The position numbers were made by a program, and so were the translations under genes. From assembly GCA_934045905.1 (NCBI GenBank), contig OW203762.1, forward strand, positions 10,817,647 to 10,881,646: DNA of 64,000 nucleotides. Direction: 5' to 3'. The notes under the pieces were generated by a model that was given only the letters and a program-made list of their open reading frames with translations, did not search any database and was not told the DNA's origin. This DNA comes from Leuctra nigra (lineage: Eukaryota; Arthropoda; Insecta; Plecoptera; Leuctridae). Shown in pieces: positions 46,001-58,000 of this stretch; position 1 is the first letter of the stretch, and each line of letters begins with the position of its first letter.

Positions 46001-49000
46001 TGCTGCTGAGCTCGTTCTTCTGGGGCTACTTGCTGACTCATGCTGACTCATGCTGACTGATTGTACAGGAGTTCGAGTGGGACTCTAAGACACAGTCTCT
46101 GCTGCTGAGCTCGTTGTTCTGGGGCTACGTGCTGACTCAGCTGACTCATGCTGACTGATTGTACAGGAGTTCGAGTGGGACTCTAAGACACAGTCTCTGC
46201 TGCTGAGCTCGTTCTTCTGGGGCTACGTGCTGATTTAGCTGACTCACGCTGACTGATTGTACAGGAGTTCGAGTGGGACTCTAAGACACAGTCTCTGCTG
46301 CTGAGATTGTTCTTCTGGGGCTACGTGCTGACTCATGCTGATTTATGCTGACTGATTGTACAGGAGTTCGAGTGGGACACTAAGACACAGTCTCTGCTGC
46401 TGAGCTCGTTCTTCTGGGGCTACGTGCTGACTCATGCTGACTCATGCTGACTGATTGTACAGGAGTTCGAGTGGGACTCTAAGACACAGTCTCTGCTGCT
46501 GAGCTCGTTCTTCTGGGGCTACGTGCTGACTCATGCTGACTCATGCTGACTGATTGTACAGGAGTTCGAGTGGGACACTAAGACACAGTCTCTGCTGCTG
46601 AGCTCGTTCTTCTGGGGCTACGTGCTGACTCATGCTGACTCATGCTGACTGATTGTACAGGAGTTCGAGTGGGACTCTAAGACACAGTCTCTGCTGCTGA
46701 GCTCGTTCTTCTGGGGCTACGTGCTGACTCAGCTGACTCATGCTGACTGATTGTACAGGAGTTCGAGTGGGACTCTAAGACACAGTCTCTGCTGCTGAGC
46801 TCGTTCTTCTGGGGCTACGTGCTGACTCATGCTGACTCATGCTGACTGATTGTACAGGAGTTCGAGTGGGACTCTAAGACACAGTCTCTGCTGCTGAGCT
46901 CGTTCTTCTGGGGCTACGTGCTGACTCATGCTGACTCATGCTGACTGATTGTACAGGAGTTCGAGTGGGACTCTAAGACACAGTCTCTGCTGCTGAGCTC
47001 GTTCTTCTGGGGCTACGTGCTGACTCATGCTGACTCATGCTGACTGATTGTACAGGAGTTCGAGTGGGACTCTAAGACACAGTCTCTGCTGCTGAGCTCG
47101 TTCTTCTGGGTTTACGTGCTGACTCAGCTGACTCATGCTGACTGATTGTACAGGAGTTCGAGTGGGACTCTAAGACACAGTCTCTGCTGCTGAGCTCGTT
47201 CTTCTGGGGCTACGTGCTGACTCATGCTGACTCATGCTGACTGATTGTACAGGAGTTCGAGTGGGACTCTAAGACACAGTCTCTGCTGCTGAGCTCGTTC
47301 TTCTGGGGCTACGTGCTGACTCATGCTGACTCATGCTGACTGATTGTACAGAAGTTCGAGTGGGACTCTAAGACACAGTCTCTGCTGCTGAGCTCGTTCT
47401 TCTGGGGCTACGTGCTGACTCATGCTGACTCATGCTGACTGATTGTACAGGAGTTCGAGTGGGACTCTAAGACACAGTCTCTGCTGCTGAGCTCGTTCTT
47501 CTGGGGCTACGTGCTGACTCATGCTGACTCATGCTGACTGATTGTACAGGAGTTCGAGTGGGACTCTAAGACACAGTCTCTGTTGCTGAGCTCGTTCTTC
47601 TGGGGCTACGTGCTGACTCAGCTGCCCGCGGGACCACTTGTTGAGCGCTTCGGATCCAAGGTCATGCTGAGCTGTGCCGTGCTGACGTCATCACTAGTCG
47701 CCATGGTCACGCCGCTGGCTGCTATCTGGGGCGGCTGGGGTTGGGTCTGTGCCACCCGAGTGATACAGGGTCTGGTACAGGTCAGTGATGGGGAAGATCG
47801 AGTTATGATGCAATCTTTTCAAAGCTCTGTTAGTTGAGTTGATTATGATGAGTATAGGACTGCAACCAATTACATATACCTGACATGACGACTAATAGAC
47901 TAATTTATACCCAGTTTTTCAGCTTAACCAGTAGTTAAGTTTAAAACGGGCATTCTAGGATTGATATTGGTTGTAACCATGGTAATAGTCCTTATCAACT
48001 GTTTAAAATGTAGCAGAGTGTTGAAATACTGGCCCTTAACCTGTTAGCTAAATTGTTCTGGAGAAAAACTCATTTAACTGGGTGATTTTTTTTTTCTAAA
48101 ATGATTGAATTAATTAATAATTTTATTAACTTCAAACTTGCATTTCTGTTTTCGGTTTGCAATACCTTGTTTTCTAGTTTAGCAGAATAAATAGCTGTAC
48201 CTTATGCAAACATGGCTCAAATGAACTTAAACAAATGACTCTGTTACGTAACAAGTTCTTATTTTCCTTTCCAGGGCTGTATTACTCCGTGCATCCACAC
48301 ACTCCTCGCTAACTGGGCGCCGGCGCCTGAAAGAGGGAGATTTTCTACTTGGGCGTACGCAGGTGAGTTCTGTGGGTCAAGGGGTTGGGTCAAGGGTTGG
48401 GACAAGAAGGGGTCAAGTACTTTGAGTTTATCAGGATTTCCAAAATTATCATTTGTTCAAAAAGAAACGGTGTGACCAAAGATATTATGAATACCTGCTC
48501 ACGTGAGTTTTAATAATATCTTTGGTATGACCATTTAGAAACATGATTTCCATTATACGACATAATGCTGTATTAATTTAATTACAGTTTGTTTAATAGT
48601 CTGGACTCTGTACAGGCTCTGTCGTGGGGACAATCATCACTCTGCCCCTGTGCGGTGTCCTCGTCACCAGCGCCGTGGGGTGGCCGTCAAACTTCTAGCT
48701 GTTCAGGGCGCTGGGAGTTGTCTGGAGTGTGTTAATAGTCTGGACTCTGTACAGGCTCTGTCGTGGGGACAATCATCACTCTGCCCCTGTGCGGTGTCCT
48801 TGTCACCAGCGCCGTGGGGTGGCCGTCAAACTTCTAGCTGTTCAGGGCGCTGGGAGTTGTCTGGAGTGTGTTAATAGTCTGGACTCTGTACAGGCTCTGT
48901 CGTGGGGACAATCATCACTCTGCCCCTGTGCGGTGTCCTCGTCACCAGCGCCGTGGGGTGGCCGTCAAACTTCTAGCTGTTCAGGGCGCTGGGAGTTGTC

Positions 49001-52000
49001 TGGAGTGTGTTAATAGTCTGGACTCTGTACAGGCTCTGTCGTGGGGACAATCATCACTCTGCCCCTGTGCGGTGTCCTCGTCACCAGCGCCGTGGGGTGG
49101 CCGTCAAACTTCTGGCTGTTCGGGGCGCTGGGAGTTGTCTGGAGTGTGTTAATAGTCTGGACTCTGTACAGGCTCTGTCGTGGGGACAATCATCACTCTG
49201 CCCCTGTGCGGTGTCCTCGTCACCAGCGCCGTGGGGTGGCCGTCAAACTTCTGGCTGTTCGGGGCGCTGGGAGTTGTCTGGAGTGTGTTAATAGTCTGGA
49301 CTCTGTACAGGTTCTGTCGTGGGGACAATCATCACTCTGCCCCTGTGCGGTGTCCTCGTCACCAGCGCCGTGGGGTGGCCGTCAAACTTCTGGCTGTTCG
49401 GGGCGTTGGGAGTTGTCTGGAGTGTGTTAATAGTCTGGACTCTGTACAGGCTCTGTCGTGGGGACAATCATCACTCTGCCCCTGTGCGGTGTCCTCGTCA
49501 CCAGCGCCGTGGGGTGGCCGTCTAACTTCTGGCTGTTCGGGGCGCTGGGAGTTGTCTGGAGTGTGTTCTGGATGATCTTCGGCGCCAACTCGCCCGCGGA
49601 ACATCGCAGCATCTCGGATCAGGAGCGCGTCTACATCCAGGAGTCAGTCGGGATCACGGCGGTGTCGAGAGAAGAGGCGAGTTATAGTGGCGTAGTGTCA
49701 TGTGACTTGAGACTAGGCACTGCATAGCCTTTTGTAAAGTCGCCGCTATGCTGTTATGCTGTGCTGAATAGTAGAATAGCAATTGAGAAACTATAATTGA
49801 TAACGACGGTTATTTCTTATTAACATATTTTATGAAGTCCGGTTCTCTTGAACTTATTGCTCGAATTGCATGTGAGGATTTAAATATATTTCATTAAGTA
49901 ATTCATGCCTCACTCTATGCTGAAGAATGCAATTCGTCTTTCCAAGAAAGGAATTAAGAGTTTGCACATGTATAGTTTGCAAACTATAACGTCAGTGCCG
50001 CTATGGGCTATCGTGGCGGCACACTGCGGATGATGTTGTATTATGATTGCTCTGCTGCAGAAGCCTCCTATTCCCTGGAAGTCTATCTTGACGTCAGTGC
50101 CGCTATGGGCTATCGTGGCGGCACACTGCGGATGATGTTGTATTATGATTGCTCTGCTGCAGAAGCCTCCTATTCCCTGGAAGTCTATCTTGACGTCAGT
50201 GCCGCTATGGGCTATCGTGGCGGCACACTGCGGATGATGTTGTATTATGATTGCTCTGCTGCAGAAGCCTCCTATTCCCTGGAAGTCTATCTTGACGTCA
50301 GTGCCGCTATGGGCTATCGTGGCGGCACACTGCGGATGATGTTGTATTATGATTGCTCTGCTGCAGAAGCCTCCTATTCCCTGGAAGTCTATCTTGACGT
50401 CAGTGCCGCTATGGGCTATCGTGGCGGCACACTGCGGATGATGTTGTATTATGATTGCTCTGCTGCAGAAGCCTCCTATTCCCTGGAAGTCTATCTTGAC
50501 GTCAGTGCCGCTATGGGCTATCGTGGCGGCACACTGCGGATGATGTTGTATTATGATTGCTCTGCTGCAGAAGCCTCCTATTCCCTGGAAGTCTATCTTG
50601 ACGTCAGTGCCGCTATGGGCTATCGTGGCGGCACACTGCGGATGATGTTGTATTATGATTGCTCTGCTGCAGAAGCCTCCTATTCCCTGGAAGTCTATCT
50701 TGACGTCAGTGCCGCTATGGGCTATCGTGGCGGCACACTGCGGATGATGTTGTATTATGATTGTTCTGCTGCAGAAGCCTCCTATTCCCTGGAAGTCTAT
50801 CTTGACGTCAGTACCGCTATGGGCTATCGTGGCGGCACACTGCGGATGATGTTGTATTATGATTGCTCTGCTGCAGAAGCCTCCTATTCCCTGGAAGTCT
50901 ATCATGACGTCAGTGCCGCTATGGGCTATCGTGGCGGCACACTGCGGATGATGTTGTATTATGATTGCTCTGCTGCAGAAGCCTCCTATTCCCTGGAAGT
51001 CTATCTTGACGTCAGTGCCGCTATGGGCTATCGTGGCGGCACACTGCGGATGATGTTGTATTATGATTGCTCTGCTGCAGAAGCCTCCTATTCCCTGGAA
51101 GTCTATCTTGACGTCAGTGCCGCTATGGGCTATCGTGGCGGCACACTGCGGATGATGTTGTATTATGATTGCTCTGCTGCAGAAGCCTCCTATTCCCTGG
51201 AAGTCTATCTTGACGTCAGTGCCGCTATGGGCTATCGTGGCGGCACACTGCGGATGATGTTGTATTATGATTGCTCTGCTGCAGAAGCCTCCTATTCCCT
51301 GGAAGTCTATCTTGACGTCAGTGCCGCTATGGGCTATCGTGGCGGCACACTGCGGATGATGTTGTATTATGATTGCTCTGCTGCAGAAGCCTCCTATTCC
51401 CTGGAAGTCTATCTTGACGTCAGTGCCGCTATGGGCTATCGTGGCGGCACACTGCGGATGATGTTGTATTATGATTGCTCTGCTGCAGAAGCTTCCTATT
51501 CCCTGGAAGTCTATCTTGACGTCAGTGCCGCTATGGGCTATCGTGGCGGCACACTGCGGATGATGTTGTATTATGATTGCTCTGCTGCAGAAGCCTCCTA
51601 TTCCCTGGAAGTCTATCTTGACGTCAGTGCCGCTATGGGCTATCGTGGCGGCACACTGCGGATGATGTTGTATTATGATTGCTCTGCTGCAGAAGCCTCC
51701 TATTCCCTGGAAGTCTTTCTTGACGTCAGTGCCGCTATGGGCTATCGTGGCGGCACACTGCGGATGATGTTGTATTATGATTGCTCTGCTGCAGAAGCCT
51801 CCTATTCCCTGGAAGTCTATCTTGACGTCAGTGCCGCTATGGGCTATCGTGGCGGCACACTGCGGATGATGTTGTATTATGATTGCTCTGCTGCAGAAGC
51901 CTCCTATTCCCTGGAAGTCTATCTTGACGTCAGTGCCGCTATGGTCTATCGTGGCGGCACACTGCGGATGATGTTGTATTATGATTGCTCTGCTGCAGAA

Positions 52001-55000
52001 GCCTCCTATTCCCTGGAAGTCTATCTTGACGTCAGTACCGCTATGGGCTATCGTGGCGGCACACTGCGGATGATGTTGTATTATGATTGCTCTGCTGCAG
52101 AAGCCTCCTATTCCCTGGAAGTCTATCTTGACGTCAGTGCCGCTATGGTCTATCGTGGCGGCACACTGCGGATGATGTTGTATTATGATTGCTCTGCTGC
52201 AGAAGCCTCCTATTCCCTGGAAGTCTATCTTGACGTCAGTGCCGCTATGGGCTATCGTGGCGGCACACTGCGGAAGATGTTGTATTATGATTGCTCTGCT
52301 GCAGAAGCCTCCTATTCCCTGGAAGTCTATCTTGACGTCAGTGCCGCTATGGGCTATCGTGGCGGCACACTGCGGATGATGTTGTATTATGATTGCTCTG
52401 CTGCAGAAGCCTCCTATTCCCTGGAAGTCTATCTTGACGTCAGTGCCGCTATGGGCTATCGTGGCGGCACACTGCGGATGATGTTGTATTATGATTGCTC
52501 TGCTGCAGAAGCCTCCTATTCCCTGGAAGTCTATCTTGACGTCAGTGCCGCTATGGGCTATCGTGGCGGCACACTGCGGATGATGTTGTATTATGATTGC
52601 TCTGCTGCAGAAGCCTCCTAATCCCTGGAAGTCTATCTTGACGTCAGTGCTGCTATGGGCTATCGTGGCGGCACACTGCGGATGATGTTGTATTATGATT
52701 GCTCTGCTGCAGAAGCCTCCTATTCCCTGGAAGTCTATCTTGACGTCAGTGCCGCTATGGGCTATCGTGGCGGCACACTGCGGATGATGTTGTATTATGA
52801 TTGCTCTGCTGCAGAAGCCTCCTATTCCCTGGAAGTCTATCTTGACGTCAGTGCCGCTATGGGCTATCGTGGCGGCACACTGCGGATGATGTTGTATTAT
52901 GATTGCTCTGCTGCAGAAGCCTCCTATTCCCTGGAAGTCTATCTTGACGTCAGTGCCGCTATGGGCTATCGTGGCGGCACACTGCGGATGATGTTGTATT
53001 ATGATTGCTCTGCTGCAGAAGCCTCCTATTCCCTGGAAGTCTATCTTGACGTCAGTGCCGCTATGGGCTATCGTGGCGGCACACTGCGAATGATGTTGTA
53101 TTATGATTGCTCTGCTGCAGAAGCCTCCTATTCCCTGGAAGTCTATCTTGACGTCAGCGCCGCTATGGTCTATCGTGGCGGCACACTGCGGATGATGTTG
53201 TATTATGATTGCTCTGCTGCAGAAGCCTCCTATTCCCTGGAAGTCTATCTTGACGTCAGTACCGCTATGGGCTATCGTGGCGGCACACTGCGGATGATGT
53301 TGTATTATGATTGCTCTGCTGCAGAAGCCTCCTATTCTTTGGAAGTCTATCTTGACGTCAGTGCCGCTATGGTCTATCGTGGCGGCACACTGCGGATGAT
53401 GTTGTATTATGATTGCTCTGCTGCAGAAGCCTCCTATTCCCTGGAAGTCTATCTTGACGTCAGTGCCGCTATGGGCTATCGTGGCGGCACACTGCGGATG
53501 ATGTTGTATTATGATTGCTCTGTTGCAGAAGCCTCCTATTCCCTGGAAGTCTATCTTGACGTCAGTGCCGCTATGGGCTATCGTGGCGGCACACTGCGGA
53601 TGATGTTGTATTATGATTGCTCTGCTGCAGAAGCCTCCTATTCCCTGGAAGTCTATCTTGACGTCAGTGCCGCTATGGGCTATCGTGGCGGCACACTGCG
53701 GATGATGTTGTATTATGATTGCTCTGCTGCAGAAGCCTCCTATTCCCTGGAAGTCTATCTTGACGTCAGTGCCGCTATGGGCTATCGTGGCGGCACACTG
53801 CGGATGATGTTGTATTATGATTGCTCTGCTGCAGAAGCCTCCTATTCTCTGGAAGTCTATCTTGACGTCAGTGCTGCTATGGGCTATCGTGGCGGCACAC
53901 TGCGGATGATGTTGTATTATGATTGCTCTGCTGCAGAAGCCTCCTATTCCCTGGAAGTCTATCTTGACGTCAGTGCCGCTATGGGCTATCGTGGCGGCAC
54001 ACTGCGGATGATGTTGTATTATGATTGCTCTGCTGCAGAAGCCTCCTATTCCCTGGAAGTCTATCTTGACGTCAGTGCCGCTATGGGCTATCGTGGCGGC
54101 ACACTGCGGATGATGTTGTATTATGATTGCTCTGCTGCAGAAGCCTCCTATTCCCTGGAAGTCTATCTTGACGTCAGTGCCGCTATGGTCTATCGTGGCG
54201 GCACACTGCGGATGATGTTGTATTATGATTGCTCTGCTGCAGAAGCCTCCTATTCCCTGGAAGTCTATCTTGACGTCAGTGCCGCTATGGGCTATCGTGG
54301 CGGCACACTGCGGATGATGTTGTATTATGATTGCTCTGCTGCAGAAGCCTCCTATTCCCTGGAAGTCTATCTTGACGTCAGTGCCGCTATGGTCTATCGT
54401 GGCGGCACACTGCGGATGATGTTGTATTATGATTGCTCTGCTGCAGAAGCCTCCTATTCCCTGGAAGTCTATCATGACGTCAGTGCCGCTATGGGCTATC
54501 GTGGCGGCACACTGCGGATGATGTTGTATTATGATTGCTCTGCTGCAGAAGCCTCCTATTCCCTGGAAGTCTATCATGACGTCAGTGCCGCTATGGGCTA
54601 TCGTGGCGGCACACAGCGAATGATGTTGTATTATGATTGTTCTGCTGCAGAAGCCTCCTATTCCCTGGAAGTCTATCTTGACGTCAGTGCCGCTATGGGA
54701 TATCGTGGCGGCACACTGCGGATGATGTTGTATTATGATTGCTCTGCTGCAGAAGCCTCCTATTCCCTGGAAGTCTATCTTGACGTCAGTGACGCTATGG
54801 GCTATCGTGGCGGCACACTGCGGATGATGTTGTATTATGATTGCTCTGCTGCAGAAGCCTCCTATTCCCTGGAAGTCTATCTTGACGTCAGTGCCGCTAT
54901 GGGCTATCGTGGCGGCACACTGCGGATGATGTTGTATTATGATTGCTCTGCTGCAGAAGCCTCCTATTCCCTGGAAGTCTATCTTGACGTCAGTGCCGCT

Positions 55001-58000
55001 ATGGTCTATCGTGGCGGCACACTGCGGATGATGTTGTATTATGATTGCTCTGCTGCAGAAGCCTCCTATTCCCTGGAAGTCTATCATGACGTCAGTGCCG
55101 CTATGGGCTATCGTGGCGGCACACTGCGGATGATGTTGTATTATGGTTGCTCTGCTGCAGAAGCCTCCTATTCCCTGGAAGTCTATCATGACGTCAGTGC
55201 CGCTATGGGCTATCGTGGCGGCACACTGCGAATGATGTTGTATTATGATTGTTCTGCTGCAGAAGCCTCCTATTCCCTGGAAGTCTATCTTGACGTCAGT
55301 GCCGCTATGGGCTATCGTGGCGGCACACTGCGGATGATGTTGTATTATGATTGCTCTGCTGCAGAAGCCTCCTATTCCCTGGAAGTCTATCTTGACGTCA
55401 GTGACGCTATGGGCTATCGTGGCGGCACACTGCGGATGATGTTGTATTATGATTGCTCTGCTGCAGAAGCCTCCTATTCCCTGGAAGTCTATCTTGACGT
55501 CATTACCGCTATGGTCTATCGTGGCGGCACACTGCGGATGATGTTGTATTATGATTGTTCTGCTGCAGAAGCCTCCTATTCCCTGGAAGTCTATCTTGAC
55601 GTCAGTGCCGCTATGGGCTATCGTGGCGGCACACTGCGGATGATGTTGTATTATGATTGCTCTGCTGCAGAAGCCTCCTGTTCCCTGGAAGTCTATCTTG
55701 ACGTCAGTGCCGCTATGGTCTATCGTGGCGGCACACTGCGGATGATGTTGTATTATGATTGCTCTGCTGCAGAAGCCTCCTATTCCCTGGAAGTCTATCT
55801 TGACGTCAGTGCCGCTATGGTCTATCGTGGCGGCACACTGCGGATGATGTTGTATTATGATTGCTCTGCTGCAGAAGCCTCCTATTCCCTGGAAGTCTAT
55901 CTTGACGTCAGTGCCGCTATGGTCTATCGTGGCGGCATACTGCGGATGATGTTGTATTATGATTGCTCTGCTGCAGAAGCCTCCTATTCCCTGGAAGTCT
56001 ATCTTGACGTCAGTGCCGCTATGGGCTATCGTGGCGGCACACTGCGGATGATGTTGTATTATGATTGCTCTGCTGCAGAAGCCTCCTATTCCCTGGAAGT
56101 CTATCTTGACGTCAGTGCCGCTATGGGCTATCGTGGCGGCACACTGCGGATGATGTTGTATTATGATTGCTCTGCTGCAGAAGCCTCCTATTCCCTGGAA
56201 GTCTATCTTGACGTCAGTGCCGCTATGGGCTATCGTGGCGGCACACTGCGGATGATGTTGTATTATGATTGCTCTGCTGCAGAAGCCTCCTATTCCCTGG
56301 AAGTCTATCTTGACGTCAGTGCCGCTATGGGCTATCGTGGCGGCACACTGCGGATGATGTTGTATTATGATTGTTCTGCTGCAGAAGCCTCCTATTCCCT
56401 GGAAGTCTATCTTGACGTCAGTGCCGCTATGGGCTATCGTGGCGGCACACTGCGGATGATGTTGTATTATGATTGCTCTGCTGCAGAAGCCTCCTATTCC
56501 CTGGAAGTCTATCTTGACGTCAGTGCCGCTATGGGCTATCGTGGCGGCACACTGCGGATGATGTTGTATAATGATTGCTCTGCTGCAGAAGCCTCCTATT
56601 CCCTGGAAGTCTATCTTGACGTCAGTGCCGCTATGGTCTATCGTGGCGGCACACTGCGGATGATGTTGTATTATGATTGCTCTGCTGCAGAAGCCTCCTA
56701 TTCCCTGGAAGTCTATCTTGACGTCAGTGCCGCTATGGGCTATCGTGGCGGCACACTGCGGACAGTATTGGGGTTTCTGGACCTTGATGACGGAGATGCC
56801 GACCTTCATGAACTCGGTGCTGCTCTTTGACCCCAAGGCGGTGAGCTCAAAAACCATGAGTTTTCATACGAGTTTGGGCTCAAATATTGTATTTGTGTTT
56901 TGCTTAGATAGACTCAACAATTAGATACGCTAATTATTTTTCATATTTTTCATAATTTGAATGCTACAATTTAGTGATTTTATTACGATATTTACGAAAT
57001 ATTCTGTACAATGTTTGCCCTCGTGTGCAGTCGACTTACAGAACGATCTGTTACAGAACGGATTGCTGTCAGCTCTGCCGTATCTCTGCCAATGGATAGT
57101 GAGCTTCTTCGTCGGCTGGATCTCTGACGTAATGAACAGGAAGAAACTTGTCACTCTTGTCGTCTCTAGAAAGATCTTCAACACAATTGGTAAATTACTT
57201 TCACTTCATTACCTCAAAGACCATGTTACTATTTGAAATGCACTAGAAAATGTGTAGGTATGTACTAAGATAGCTATTGTAGTTGATACCACGGTTCTCG
57301 TCAGATCACCAATGTTAAGCAACATTGAGCATGCGGTCAGTAGTTAGATGGATGACCGTTCAACTCTGTCTTGCTGCCGTTGGGCCAGAGAGACTGGGGT
57401 GTTTGGGGGTCAGATTGACGACCTCCATCCACCTGTTATCAGTTTCTCGACGGCGCTGGTTGTGGAGGCACATGCTGTGAATGTTTCACCGTCCTTCGGA
57501 TGAAACGTTAAGCCGGTGGTCCCCTTGGTATCTTCTGTCAGGAGTAGGCTTCATGCCGGTAGCGGGAATTTCCTCTCCTCCCACTCTCCTCCCTTCTCTA
57601 TTACATTCTCACTGTGGAGCCTCGGCTCTATTGAGAATAGGCTTAACAATAATAATACTTGTCTGATGAAGGTCACTGGGTGCCCGCCCTGGCGCTCATC
57701 GGCCTCGGCTACACGAGCCCCTCGCAGCCGGCGCTCGCCGTCGCGATGCTCGCCGTCGCCGTCGGCGTCAACTCCGCAACCTACGTCGGCTTCACCATCA
57801 ACCACATCGACCTGTCGCCCAACTACGCCGGCACGCTGATGGGGATCACCAACTGCATCGGCAACATGATGTCGATCATAGCGCCCCTGGTGGTGGGCGT
57901 CATAGTCACTGAGGAGGTGAGGAATACACTGACTATACGAACCATCGGCAACATGATGTCGATCATAGCGCCCCTGGTGGTGGGCGTCATAGTCACTGAG

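Noticed and set aside
35650..47624. CRISPR-like array
   Set aside because: Units are contiguous tandem copies without unique spacers, and each matches the adjacent exon; the surrounding genes are animal genes.
49910..56857. 2315-codon minus-strand ORF and plus-strand ORFs of 872 and 1391 codons
   Set aside because: They are produced by a 102-bp repeat divisible by three. The real coding content is the acceptor edge of SLC17 exon 6 in a different frame.
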